Shown: one piece after another, positions 23,340 to 34,711 of the stretch
Position numbering within the stretch: the first letter of the stretch is position 1
Layout of the letters: the number at the start of each line of letters is the position of its first letter
DNA from: Omphiscola glabra
Taxonomy: Eukaryota; Mollusca; Gastropoda; Lymnaeidae
Reading direction: 5' to 3'
DNA: 64,000 nt
Assembly: GCA_964017045.1 (NCBI GenBank)
Contig: OZ024811.1
Location: forward strand, 17,010,312-17,074,311
Notes under the pieces: generated by a model
What the model saw: only the letters and a program-made list of their open reading frames with translations
Databases searched by the model: none
What the model was told of the DNA's origin: nothing
Translations under genes and position numbers: made by a program

Positions 23340-24587
23340 CATCATTTCATGGTATGCTATTTTACGAGACGTTTTGGAATGTGTGCTAACTTATATATTT
23401 AAAATGAATGTATGTACGAATGTTTCCGTATGCGCTCTTATACCATTCATCCGATTGGAATACAACTTTGTTGAGTTGTTATGCGCCTGCCCGCAAATTT
23501 TTCCGATTTACTACAACCGTTTTAAAATATTGGTTTTTTTTTTTTGTTGGGGGCTCTAAATTCGTTTTTTCGTATTCGATATAAATATAATTTCAAACAG
23601 AGCTATTGCATGCATGGGTTGATGGAAATTAAATGAAATACAAACATTGACATTTCAGTTAGTGTTTGACATCATAAGTAGCTTTCTGAATTCGTACAAC
23701 CATATTATTATTATTATTATTTTACAACATTCCGTTTTGTGCCGAGCACTTAACTTTTTTTTTTAAAATTCCATGAGCTATATAAATATAATTTCAAACA
23801 GGGCTAATGTATGGCTCAATGGAATTGAATCAAATACAATCAGTGACATTTTAGTTTGTGTAAGACATAATAAGTAATTTTTCTAAATTAGTACAAACAT
23901 TTTGCAATATCCCATTTGGGACCGTGGCCCATTTTTAATTATATGAGCTATAAAAATATAATTTCCGTATGCTTTCCTATACCATACATCCGAGTGCGAT
24001 AAAACTTTTTGTGAGTTGTGCGCACGCCCGCCATGTTTTCTGTATTAGTTTAACCACTTTACACTATTCCGTTCGGGGCCGGGGGCCCTAAATTCATATT
24101 TTTATAATATGAGTGATATAAATATAATTTCAAACAGTGCTATTGCATGGTTGGATCAATCGCTACAAGTATGTGGACTTAATTTTGAAAATCCATGCTT
24201 CTCACTGGGACAACTGTATGTAACTTGCTCACTTCTCACATGGACAGCTGTATGTGGCCTGCTCACTTCGCACATGGACAGCTGTATGTGGCCTGCTCAC
24301 TTCTCACGTGGTCAATTGTATGTGGCCTGCTCACTTCTCACATGGACAGCTGTATGTGGCCTGCTCACTTCTCACGTGGACAACCGTATGTGGCCTGCTC
24401 ACTTCTAACGGGGACAACTGTATGTACCCTGCTCACGCTTCAAAAAAACCTTGTGATTAATTCATGCACACACCACGGTGACAAATAAATTGTCGATATA
24501 AAAAGTACTTCAAAACAAAAATCACAATTAAAGAACTAACATTTTCTTTCTTTGAGTGCATTGCAACGCATGCCGGGTACTCGCTAG
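23340..24587 (+). mobile_element. Helitron 3' portion with helicase remnant and expanded internal minisatellite
   Basis: Near 24160-24240 the plus strand encodes VCGLNFENPCFS and GQLYVTCS, matching the C-terminal Pif1-like helicase motif of Helitrons (CFSHGQLYVACSRV in family terms). The element ends with an imperfect hairpin region (TGCATTGCAACGCATGCC) and CTAG at 24584-24587 followed by T, the canonical CTRR|T Helitron 3' end. A second copy lies in opposite orientation at 29995-30770. Upstream, 170-200-bp degenerate tandem blocks (each with ATAAATATAATTTCAAACAG) are shared with that copy. The 5' end is not defined. Confidence 0.82.
24200..24436. repeat. 34-bp minisatellite derived from Helitron helicase codons
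   Basis: Seven copies at exactly 34-bp spacing (TGTATG at 24215, 24249, 24283, 24317, 24351, 24385, 24419) of a unit containing TGTGGCCTGCTCACTTCTCA and CATGGACAGC. The single-copy equivalent is present at about 30145-30180 in the other Helitron. Because 34 is not a multiple of 3, the helicase motif reappears in rotating frames. Confidence 0.93.
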
Positions 24588-24829
24588 TAATATAAAAGTA
24601 ATGCGATCAAAAGGTCGTCTTAAATTAATTGTAAAGTATTTTTCAGGGTAGACCTACTTTTTAATTTAAAGAAAAGGGGGGGGGGGGTGGTGATTGTATA
24701 ATATATGAAATGATAATTCTAAATTGTTTTTAATTTTAAATTTGTTGAAAGGCCATGTCGTCCTAGCTGGCCACACCCAGTATGATTAAATTAAATAGAG
24801 TTGCCCGCTTCTTTTAAGAAGGTAGTAAT

Positions 24830-24965
24830 CCTGAAGTTAGGATAAGGTGGCATTAGTCTTTCAGATGTTAAGAAAAGGTCGTCTCAGTCATCCTGATGTT
24901 AAGAGAAATAGGCCTTGGTCCTCCTTGTTATAAAAGGAGTCGGCGTTAGTCATCCTAGAGTTATA
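24830..24965. repeat. Degenerate minisatellite (TCATCCTGATGTTAAGA type), left part
   Basis: Units of about 36-38 bp with TCATCCTGATGTTAAGA and GGTGGCATTAG. The array resumes at 25686 after dispersed repeat A. Confidence 0.75.
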
Positions 24966-25680
24966 TTTTACATTGGGAAATGGCGTCGGCGAGCCGTCGA
25001 GCGTGAGCTCTTAATGTCCCCCCCCCCGAAGCACCTTTACACAGCCCAGACGCCTTGTGTCTACGATGCCGGATCGTGCGGCGGCACGCCAGGGACCCCC
25101 CCTTCCGGCCGCACACAATCGATCGGATTTGCAGATGAATGCCCTCCCCGCCCGGAGATGTCCAGTCATCCGAAAACGCTGCGTTTAAAGCGTCCGCGGT
25201 TAACTCTCCCAGGGAGTCGGGATGGCGCATTAACGTCCTAATATCTTCCCCCACCCGTCCTGGGGAAACATCGGACGCCTTATAAGAGGGGTTCTACGCG
25301 GAGTTTCCACCCCACATATAGTTTGCGAAGTAGCTGGGAAGAAACGGTCTCCTAGGAGCAGCTTTCTAGGGGCTTCTTATTCAGAATCATCGGCTATAGG
25401 CTTCCACCTTAGCCTCTTGCCTCATATCCTTAAGGGGCAATTTGTAATCATGATCCCTACACTCTCTCTGCCTTTGCTTCCAACTGTAAAACGTCACAGT
25501 GGGCAGACCTGTAGGTGTTGTTTTTATTCCGGCAGGTACCATGCATGACCCTTGACCCCCCCCCCCCCCGCGGTACACGCAATGGTGGTCTTGTTCCCCG
25601 GGTAACGCCGAGGGGGTCCGGTGGCTGACGACTCCCAATCGGCAAGCCACCACAGGCTTGTCAACCGGAGCCCCATATGT
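24966..25680 (-). mobile_element. GC-rich dispersed repeat A, copy 2 (reverse)
   Basis: Reverse complement of the element at 17560-18133 and 58528-59100, with the longest visible 5' part: it begins in plus coordinates with GGGAAATGGCGTCGGCGAGC, equivalent to the end of copy 3. It contains several poly-C runs. It splits a minisatellite, as copy 1 does. Confidence 0.8.
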
Positions 25681-25685
25681 TATTA

Positions 25686-26060
25686 GAATGTGATCTTAAC
25701 CATACTAATGTTAAGAGAGGAAGGCCTTAGTTATCCTTAGGTTAAGATAAGGCAACCGTAGTTATCCTTATTTAGGAGATGGTTGCAGGAGTCATCCTAT
25801 GTGATAAAAAGGTTGCATTAGTCATCTTGTTTTTAGGAGAAGGTGGCCTTATTGAGGAGATGGTTGCAAGAGTCATCCTATGTGATAAAAAGGTTGCATT
25901 AGTCATCTTGTTTTTAGGAGAAGGTGGCGTTCGTAGTCATGATGTTAGGACAGTGAGACTTTAGTCATCCTGATGTTAAAAGAAAGTGACAATGGTCATC
26001 CTCATGTTTGAAATGAGCCTTTGTCATCCTGATGTTTAGACACGGTGTCATTAGACTTTT
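25686..26060. repeat. Degenerate minisatellite, right part
   Basis: Continuation of the TCATCCTGATGTTAAGA-type array, including a nearly perfect duplication of about 82 bp (25777-25858 and 25859-25932). Confidence 0.8.
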
Positions 26061-27391
26061 AAATTTCTTAAATGTCTTTATTTCATTATCATATTATGTT
26101 TTTGATTAAAGAGAATGCATGATTTGAAGAAAAAAAATCTTTTACATATCACTTACTTATAGCTATGTTTATTTCTTTTTGTGGTGTTGTAAATCTTAAT
26201 CTGAATAATATGTAACATTCCGCACCTGCAGAAGAGAACCTAAAAAATGTGTTGTTCAGGTAATCGATCATTCGATCGTTCCGATTGCTTTATTTGAATC
26301 CCCTTTTCTTTGCACTCGGTGGGGAGTGTCAGTAAGTGGGGAGTGTCAGTAAAGTGGAGAGTAGCATGCTATTTTTGCACGGATACAAAAGGCACTGGGA
26401 GTATAGAGAAAGCCTTCTTCAGATACAGCATTACGACAGTAATTTGTGAACTATACAGCTTGAAGTAAAAAAATTGTTGCTAAATTTTCAGTTTTTTTCC
26501 ATAAAAATATTTTAGAGTTTAACTTAAATGTTATTTCGACATCTCAAAAGTTCGATTCTTAAATGTCAAATATATAATTATTGATTTATTAATTTAGAGT
26601 GTCTTGTTATACATAGATCTTTGTGCATTATCTACTTTTTGTGGGTTAATTATATGTTTGTCTCACTTGGCGTGTCTTTGCGTAACTGTATAGTTAGTTG
26701 GGAATTAATTATGTTTCAGTGTTTCTGTGTAACAGCGTTAGGATATAAAAAATAATGTCAGTAATAAATAATTTATATATACATATACTCGTTTGGCATT
26801 TTTGTCCATTTAAGATTCACAAAACCCTTCATTAGCCAATATTTTGTGTATGCATAGTCCATAATATAATTTTCTGATTTTGTATGAATTGTGACTTAAT
26901 TTTAGTTATTTTTTACGCACATCGCCTTTGTGTGTTCTGTTTATTTGTTGAATATTTCCTTTCAAATAGAACTTAAAGACAATTGCTTTGCACTGTCCGT
27001 ATCATACACTTGATCTTAGGGGCGTATTTTGTCTATATCTTACTAACTTACAATACTTATTAGTTTATTTAATTGGTCCAATGTTTCTTATTTAATACCA
27101 TTCTGTCTAAAGTTGTTATGAAAATCTAGATAATAAACAAGTAGCACTAGTGTCTCTCCCTTAAAATTATTTTATTGACCGAATCCTGAATTAAATCTTA
27201 AATTTAGAACAATAGAAACATTTCTTAGCTTAGACATTCACTTTTTTTTTAAACATGCAAATATTTTATTTTTTCAGTAAAGACTTTACAAAATTCGATC
27301 TAATGTTTTAAAACCTAATTATATCCCATATTTTATTTGATCAAATATGCCTAATGCATGTATATATAACATATTCATAGGTTTCTACACA
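26061..27391. other. AT-rich intergenic DNA with a candidate 3' splice site
   Basis: No coding sequence is seen. A pyrimidine-rich acceptor (TTTTATTTTTTCAG, ending about 27278) lies 113 bp before the first ATG of the peptidase pseudogene, in the position where similar acceptors precede its two intact paralogues. Confidence 0.5.
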
Positions 27392-28308
27392 ATGAGGCAA
27401 GCAATAAACCAAGGACAAGATAGGGATCTAGCTAGAAAAAAATGTAAAAAAAAGAAATCAACATAATCGTTTCTTTAAATTCAGAACATTTAGTCATGAA
27501 CTTCTGCCAAATCCCTACAAGAGGAATGCAAAATTTGACACATTAGTTCAAGCATTGGGGTCACTAGTGGTTAAAATAGAATTGACAAAAAAAAGCAGGG
27601 ACAGACCAAGAGAAATGTACTCTAACGCGAGAGGTGGCTTCAATTCATCTGGGCAAATCATATTTTCAGAAATAAAGCGTTCTACTGGATCGAGATCTTG
27701 CCCCTGTGATGAATGTAAAAAAACGAGCATAAGAAGAAGAAAAAAAAAATACGCCACGATAAGCATCAAAACCGCAGCACATGCCATTTTCAACAACGAA
27801 GAAGTCAAAAACGCAACGTGCACCTTAAACTATGATAAGATTGGTGCCACGGGTGTAAAACTGAAGGGATATAAATTGGACAGAAAAAGAACGTCAATGT
27901 CCTTTGACGCAAGTAAATTTTATTGTATCACACACAACCTAAAACTGGCTGAACGTCTGAGACGCACCATTTACAGCCTAAAAAAACACTCACGAAAAGA
28001 TTTTTAAGAGATACCCCAAGAAGCCAGAAAAAAACCTCGTCATCGTCGTATCTCATCCCCATGGGTGTGTCAAGCACGTCTCGTTTGGAAGACTAAAAGT
28101 TAGGAGCAGCATCAGACAAATGGATGAACAAAGAACATTAACCCGGATGTCTTATGACGCGATTACTTGCCCTGCAAGTAGTGGTGCCCCTATATACACG
28201 CTGTCACAGAAAAAGATTTGGTACCTTCATTCGCACAGTCAATACGTTACACGTGCAGATGGAAATATCAGTGAGAGCAATGTGGTCTGGGAAAGAATGC
28301 AAGATTAG
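27392..28308 (+). pseudogene. PA-clan (trypsin-fold) peptidase family, copy 1, frameshifted
   Basis: Homologous along its length to 40246-41265 and 51298-52215. The ATG at 27392 opens MRQAINQGQDRD, then one frameshift lies in the A-rich stretch about 27440-27467. The next frame carries FSHELLPNPY, SLVVKIEL, CPCDEC, TAAH (catalytic His position) and CITHN (Asn where the intact copies have Asp). A second frameshift occurs at the T-run about 27999-28003. The last frame carries LVIVVSHPHGCVKHVSFGR and CPASSGAPIY (catalytic Ser position), ending TAG 28306-28308. The two frameshifts and the Asp-to-Asn change argue for a dead gene, although sequencing errors at homopolymers could mimic the shifts. 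Function is as for the intact paralogues, inferred. Confidence 0.85.
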
Positions 28309-28319
28309 GAAACGAAAAT

Positions 28320-28440
28320 TCCACTTTTATTAGCATATCTTTGTGCTCTTCCCTGCGCATATCTTTGTGCGTATATGTGTGCATATCTTTGTGACTATCT
28401 TTGTGCGAATGTCTCTGCATATCCTTGTGCGTATCTATGT
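28320..28440. repeat. Short TATCTTTGTGCG-type repeat
   Basis: About nine degenerate 12-14-bp copies of CATATCTTTGTGCG directly after the peptidase pseudogene stop codon. Confidence 0.7.
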
Positions 28441-29994
28441 GAGCTAAAAAATTGTATATATTATTATATAAAATATAAAATATTATTTCTCACTTAGTTT
28501 ATAAATGTTGAAAATATCAAATAGAGCAATTTGAAAAATTTCCATATGTATTAAATATATGATTCACAATACAGAGATTAGAAAAAGAACAGCAACAAAA
28601 ACCTACAACCCATTTAAAAGAAAATACCTCAACAACTCACGAATAAAACAATTGAGGTCTATGAAAGAAGGAAAAAGAAAATGCAGTTACCGCAATACGA
28701 TTTAATTTGGAAGTTACGATAAGGAAAGTAATTAAATTATTTTGGCCACGAAAAGCGTAAACGTAATTGGATAATATCTACAGACATCACCTATTTATAT
28801 TTCTCCAGAAAAATACGGTAGACTGAATAAAACAAGAAAGATTTAATATACATTTTGAAACTAGCCATAAATACAATGGAAAAAAAAATATATTTAAAAA
28901 AAAATTTAAATACAACAAAATATGTTTGAGTCATGTGTGATAGTTTCTTTCTATCATGCAAGAGTGTGTTGTGTTTTGTTTTCATCCATCTGCTGAGCTT
29001 GTTGATTGTGTTCAGTGTGTGTGTTTATTTTTGGGAGCATGCAAAACTATGAAACATGACGTACACTTTTATGAAACAGATACATTATTTTATTACCTGT
29101 GTTATATTATAGTATGATGTCTTGGTAATTTTTTTTTAAACTTCCACGTAGAGCTATTTTTGCCACCACCACTTGTATAGTTTAGTATGCCCGTTATGTT
29201 GACGTCGCAGAATGGAATATGTGTCATTCATTGCCCACTCCGCCCCTGGTTCGGAAAAGGTTATTTACATTCAAATGGATTCCATTTGTTTTAAAGAATG
29301 CTATGAGGTGACGTAGTTTCTGGAAGCTCTTTACTAGTTCGTTCTAATTTAACCCGATATAAAGCCCATTATTTAACACCCGATGCACGTATTCAGTGGT
29401 TCTCATTTAACACCAATCAAATAAAATTATCAAGAACGCTTCTTTAAAGAAGGAGGAAAACAAAAAAAAAAACAAAAAAAAAACCAACAACTACAATCGC
29501 TTGAAGAAATGCGTTAGGCAAAATTCATTTGTAAAAATGAACACAATTTTAGTGGATCTTTTCCAAACCTTCTTGATCGCAGATGCTTACGATCAAATGT
29601 TGTCGTAGCAAACAATGCCAGCTTCATATTTCAGCGTCATATTATGCATTCTTGTTGTAACACGTGTCGTCACCTACCACAACCCGCCCCTCTCCAAGCC
29701 CTTTTTTATTAACAAATCGCCAACCCAGATAACAGATTAAATATCGAATTTATTTTAAGTATTCGAATTTGTTTACTAACGTTCAAGGGTTTTTGGAAGG
29801 ATTTATAAAAAAGTTTTTGAAAGTGTTCCTTATTATTTCGAAGCATAAAAGTATATCACTTATACTTTTGAAAATTTTTTCGATTTCTTATTGAAACAAC
29901 TATTTTATTAGAAAATGTGTTTTTTTTTTATTTACTTCATTATTAATCATATTAGTCTAGTGTTACGGAGAATTTAATCTATTAATTAAGTGTA
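28441..29994. other. Intergenic AT-rich DNA, no gene seen
   Basis: Homopolymer-rich. No exon, repeat array or transposon end is recognised until the Helitron boundary at 29995. Confidence 0.5.
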
Positions 29995-30770
29995 CTAGCG
30001 AGAACCCGGCATGCGTTGCATGCCACTCAATGAAAAAAGTGTTTGTGTTTTAATTGAGTTTTAAAGTAATTTTTAAATAGAAAATATTTATTGTTTTTTT
30101 CCGTCTAGTGCGTACACAAATAAATTAGAAGTTTTTTCAACGCGTGAGCAGGCAACAAATAGCTGTACACGTGAGAAGCATGGATTTTTAAAATTTAGTC
30201 CACACACTTGTAGCGATTGATCCACCCACGCAGTAGCTCTGTTTTAAATTATATTTAGGTAGCTCAAATATTTATTATTTTTAAAATAAGGCCCCCGGCC
30301 CCAAACGTAAAATTTTAAAATGGTTGTACTTATGTCACACACAAACTGAAATGTCGTTTGTATTTGATTGATTTCTAGCCACCCATGCAATAGCACTGAT
30401 TGAAATTATATTTGTATAGCTCATATAAGAAAAAAATAATTTGGGGCTCCGGCCCGAAAAGGAATATTTCAAAATGGATAAGCTAATTCAGAAACCATTA
30501 TTGAGCACAACAACTTACCAAAGTTTTATCGCAATCGGATGAATGGCATAGGAACGCATACGCAAATTATATTTAGCTCATAAAAGGGGGACAAAAAGAA
30601 TTTAGGTCCCCAGTCCCAAAACGGAATATTGTAAAATGTGAGTAATAATTCAGAAACATTTGCATTTTTTTACAATTCACACAATTTTCATCACTTTTGA
30701 TTGATGGTATAGAAGCACATACGGGATATACTTATAAATGTATAGATATAGTTTACCGAATTAAGATAAC
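29995..30770 (-). mobile_element. Helitron 3' portion (reverse) with perfect terminal hairpin
   Basis: On the minus strand the end reads hairpin then CTAG|T. The hairpin (30008-30024) is GGCATGC, loop of 3, GCATGCC, a perfect 7-bp stem about 10 nt from the CTAG at 29995-29998. Codons 30180 to 30088 read CFSRVQLFVACSRVEK then TSNLFVYALDGKKQ and stop, the helicase C-terminus. This copy has only one version of the 34-bp segment that is amplified at 24200-24436. The other boundary is set by loss of similarity at the microsatellite near 30790. Confidence 0.85.
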
Positions 30771-30793
30771 TTTTTTGCAATTATTCAAGGATG

Positions 30794-31738
30794 ATCTGTC
30801 TGTCTTTCTGACTGTCTGTCTCTCTGTCTGTCTCTCTGTAATTCGGTCTGTCTCCCTATCTGTCTGTCTGTCTGTCTGTCTCTCTGTCTGTCTCTCTGTC
30901 TCCACCTGTCTCTATGTCTCTCTGTCTGTCTCTCTGTCGCTCTGTCTGTCTCTCTGAATATCTCTCTTTCTCTCTTTCGATCTGTCTGTCTCTCTGTCTA
31001 TCTCTCTTTCTCTCTGTCTGTCTCTCTTTCTCTCTGTCTGTCTCTCTGTTTCTCTCTCAAGCTGTCTCTCAGTCAGTCTCTGTCTATCTCTCTGTCATTA
31101 TGTCTGTCTCTCTGTCTGTCTCTCTGTCTGTCTCTCTGTCTGTCTATCTGTCTGTCTGTCTCTCTGTCTGTCTCTCTGTCTGTCTCTCTGTATGTCTCTC
31201 TGTCTAAATCTCTGTCTGTCTGTTTGTCTCTCTGACTGTCTATCTTTCTGTATCTCCTTCTGTCTCCCTGTCTGTCTGACTGCCTGTCTGTTTGTCTGTC
31301 TGTCTGTTTATCTACCTATCTACCTATTTACCATCTACATGCCTTCATGCCTACCTACCTACCTGCCCACCTACCTACCTACCTAACTACCTACCTACCT
31401 ATCTACCTAAATATCTACCAATCCAGCTACTATCTTAGATAATCTATCTAACAATCTATCTATCTACCTATCTCCCTACCTACCTACCTATATATCTAAC
31501 TACCTACTTACTTACCTACCAACCTACCTGCCTACCTACCTTTCTACCTACCTATCTATCCATCCATCCATCCACCCATTCATCCTCTCACCCACTCACC
31601 CTTCCATCCATCCATCCTTTCATCCATCCATCCATCCGTCTAGCTATCTTTTATCTACATCTCTATCTATCTATCATATATCTGTGTTTTTGTCTGCCTG
31701 TCTGTCTGTCTTTCTATCTCTCTATCTAATAAAATCTC
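30794..31738. repeat. Tetranucleotide microsatellite (TCTG/TCTC, then CTAC, CATC, TATC)
   Basis: About 940 bp of imperfect tetranucleotide repeats whose motif changes along its length. The Leu-Ser-Val-Cys-rich frames at 30697-31386 are its translations. It directly precedes the element at 31690-32935. Confidence 0.96.
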
Positions 31739-32935
31739 TATTTTTTAAATTAAATTTTCACTTGTGTAAAATGATTGGGTTTTGATATCCCTGGGGATAA
31801 TTATGAACATATTTTTATGTTTTGTTAAAGTCATTTTCTTAATTGGTTAACATATGTTCATATGTAAAATGAGAATATAGCTTCTTTTTTTTTACAACTG
31901 AAATGTCATTGGATTGAAAGATATTGTCATCCAAGTAAAAATGCATGAACTCAATTTCCTACCATCGATATAAATGTATCGAAGAAGGTTGATTATTGAT
32001 CTAATTTATTCTGAGGCTTATCTTGTGCTGCACTGGGCAAAATGACTATATAGTGTATAGTGGGCTACACAGAGTTTAAAAAAAAAATTCATCCACTGGA
32101 TTGTAGCCCCCTTACTTACGCAGAATTTTTTTTTTTTTTTTGCATTTAATATGCTTATTTCTTATCTAGATCAGTGATAAGTGCATTAAAAATGCTATTT
32201 GGCTATTTAGTTTTGCTAAACCAATTTAATTAAAAGGCATATTCTTATTAACATTATTTTTAAATGTAGAGTTTTTACTACTTTATAAATTTCATAAAAG
32301 TTGATTTTTGGAATGAATAAAAAGTACAAACTTATTAAATGTTAAAAGTACAAAGCTAGATTAGTATTTAAGTTTAGCAATTTGAAAGCAATCAATGCTA
32401 TTTATTAATTTTACTTATAAGAAGGGGAATGTACATCATCAGTTTTGTCATGCTCTTTTATAAAATCAGATAACTTTTAGCTTTGGCTAAATAGGCAATT
32501 CGCACTATGGCGTCATTTGCGTGATTATTTAGAACTAATTAATTTTAATTTTATTTCGCCTTATTGACAACGCGCTAAAGAACGCACTAACAACAACTGA
32601 TGTTTAGGTTTTCCCGATAAATGTGATTACTGTGTATTTCTTTGATCATATTTTTTCTATTTAATTTCTTTTTCATAACTTTTAAACGCATATAAAATGC
32701 TTAAGATAGTTCCTTAGTTGTTTCTTTATATGTATTTGTAATTTATAATAATAATACTTAAATTTTTGCTAAAATAAAAGCGGAAATATAATATTTTTTG
32801 CGCATGTAAATTTATTCGATTTCCGTAAAATAATAGAAAATAACTATGTTTGTTTTTAAGAGTCCGAACGTATCAAAATATTTTAGGCTCTTTGGCGTTA
32901 TGTCCCTATAGCTCATTCATATATATATGGCTCTT
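31690..32935 (+). mobile_element. 1.2-kb microsatellite-associated dispersed element, copy 1
   Basis: Collinear with the reverse complement of 60645-61860. Shared blocks include TGTGTAAAATGATTGGGTTT, GTGATAAGTGCATTA, TGCTATTTGGCT, TTTTCCCGATAA, ATTTCCGTAAAATAATAG and ATAGCTCATTC. No coding capacity is visible. Both copies begin at a long tetranucleotide microsatellite. Class is uncertain, possibly a non-autonomous Helitron-like element of the kind known in bivalves as microsatellite-bearing elements. Confidence 0.75.
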
Positions 32936-33120
32936 TTCAAAACGGTACATAACAAAAGACGATACAAAATTTTAAATACAACAAACAAATAATACGATAC
33001 TCAAAACCCAGGGCTAATTACAATTAATACGTTTTTAATGCGTTAATTACAATGAATTATAAAATCAAAAGTAAATGATTAAAACTATTGACTTACAGTT
33101 TGGCTGGTACCGGTACTATC

Positions 33121-33716
33121 TTAATAAAAATACAGTGTGCAAAAGTTGTACAATGAGGAAAAGAAAGCTACACATACAAAATAAACAAAGCACTGTCTAG
33201 TAGCACAATAATACGGACCATTCTTCTTCTTTTCACAAATGTGTGAAGCATAGTAGAGTGGATTGCATGATCCACATTCTCTGTGAAATAAAATGAAACT
33301 GTAACAATCATGTTCTAACCTAAACAAGGAAACTGCATTTATGGACACCAACAAAATTGGAAAAAAAAGTAGCATCATAAACATAACCTGGATATTAATA
33401 GCATATTAATGAAAACAAAAGGAACAAGATGACAAAATTGTTTCTTTGTTAAAACAACTCCCAAAATAGCAGTAGTTTTGGTAAGAATAACAAGGATAAT
33501 CATAAAACTTAAAGAAGACGGCTCATCAACTTATTTTACATATACAAAAAATCTTAATAGCCTACCCTTCAGCGCAAGTACAATGTGCGTAATGTATATG
33601 ACCAGAGACCTTGCTTAAACAGATCAATGCAGTGTGATGAGGTGTCTTGAAGACCTCTTTACTTGTCAAAGATGGCAACACTTTGGCTTGGATAATGCGA
33701 TGGTCACAATCATTCT
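33121..33716 (-). pseudogene. SWIM zinc-finger protein fragment, two spliced-looking exons
   Basis: Exon A (33566-33716) has acceptor TTTTCCCAG and donor GTAGGC and one open phase reading NDCDHRIIQAKVLPSL, then a stretch ending HYAHCTCAEG. Exon B begins at 33280 after acceptor TTATTTCACAG. Joining in phase gives CTCAEGECGSCNPLYYASHIC. This resembles a SWIM finger (CxC...CxH), with Pro where the His should be. Upstream and downstream exons were not found; the frame in B runs on to a stop at 33121, probably past its real end. Such SWIM domains occur in YqaJ-type and other transposon-derived proteins. Fragment or pseudogene is inferred. Confidence 0.55.
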
Positions 33717-33844
33717 CTGGGAAAAGTTACAAGATAATTTATCAAATAAGGATGTCCACATCTGAAGAATATCCCCTGTTTCTTGTTACAAAATTTTTTA
33801 ACAAGTAGATTCACTGTTTACATTTTGTTTGGCAGTGTGAAATT

Positions 33845-34050
33845 TTTATAAAGTACTCGAACTATACAATCTCAACTATACCTGATAGGCTGATTAGGCA
33901 AAAATAAACTTTGCCTGATAAAGCTATTTCAGTTATACTTGATAGGATGATAAGCTATTTCATCTATACCTGATAGGATGATTAGGCAAAATCAACTTTT
34001 CCTGATAGGGTGATAAGGTATTTCAGCTATACCTGATAGGATGATAAGCT
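33845..34050. repeat. Degenerate tandem repeat (TATACCTGATAGGATGATAA)
   Basis: About five imperfect copies of ACCTGATAGGATGATAAGCT and CTATTTCAGCTAT separated by AGGCAAAA-type spacers. No gene. Confidence 0.75.
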
Positions 34051-34579
34051 GTGCTTTGCACATTTCCTTCTAGGAACATAGTTCTGCCATGTAGGAGTCG
34101 TGAGGCTCCAATCTCTCTGATATTAGCTGTTCGAGATCTGTCAAAATGGCGGGGAAAATTCAATGAACTGCAGTTTCAGAATAATTTTTTAAATGATGAA
34201 AGTCTTCTTATTTTGGCTCGTCCCTCGCATACGACTTGAGTCCGCTTGGCCCAGTTATTGTTAGTTAATAAATGTATGATGATAGGCTATTTTTGATGAT
34301 GATGATAAAACTACATTATAATTATACTGTCTACTTTCACAGGCAGTCGTTCCCGGTTTAGTTAATGTTTGAATTTGAGTGTCTGTAGACTGTCGAATGT
34401 TAGGGTAGTATTTACTAATTTATTTAATGAAGTATTTATAACAGCCTATTTAATATAGCCTAGGTTTAGTAGGTCAATGCCTTTACTATATACTTATATA
34501 TTAGGATTGTAGCACTATTATTATTTGCTCTTTAACATTTAAGAGTGTTTTTTTTTATTTAATAAGTTATACATCCGAA

Positions 34580-34711
34580 TAGCATTAGACAAAATTGACC
34601 CGGACACGCAGCGCCGCCATTCGCACCCGGGTCCCATTAGACTCAATGCTATTGGGATGTCATTTGTGGTAGTTTATTTTAGTTAAACTGAGGAATTAAG
34701 TTTACAAACGT
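34580..34711 (+). mobile_element. Dispersed coding-like fragment B, copy 1
   Basis: About 130 bp matching the reverse complement of 42868-43008. In frame it reads DPDTQRRHSHPGPIRLN then MSFVVVYFS, stop, TEELS. The reading frame is conserved in both copies, but no protein family is recognised. Likely part of a transposon ORF. Confidence 0.6.

Noticed and set aside
24109..24488. Overlapping plus-strand frames of 68-99 codons as separate genes
   Set aside because: They are frame-rotated copies of a Helitron helicase segment amplified in a 34-bp array.
30697..31386. Leu-Ser-Val-Cys-rich plus-strand frames
   Set aside because: Translation of the TCTG/TCTC microsatellite, with no splice or domain evidence.
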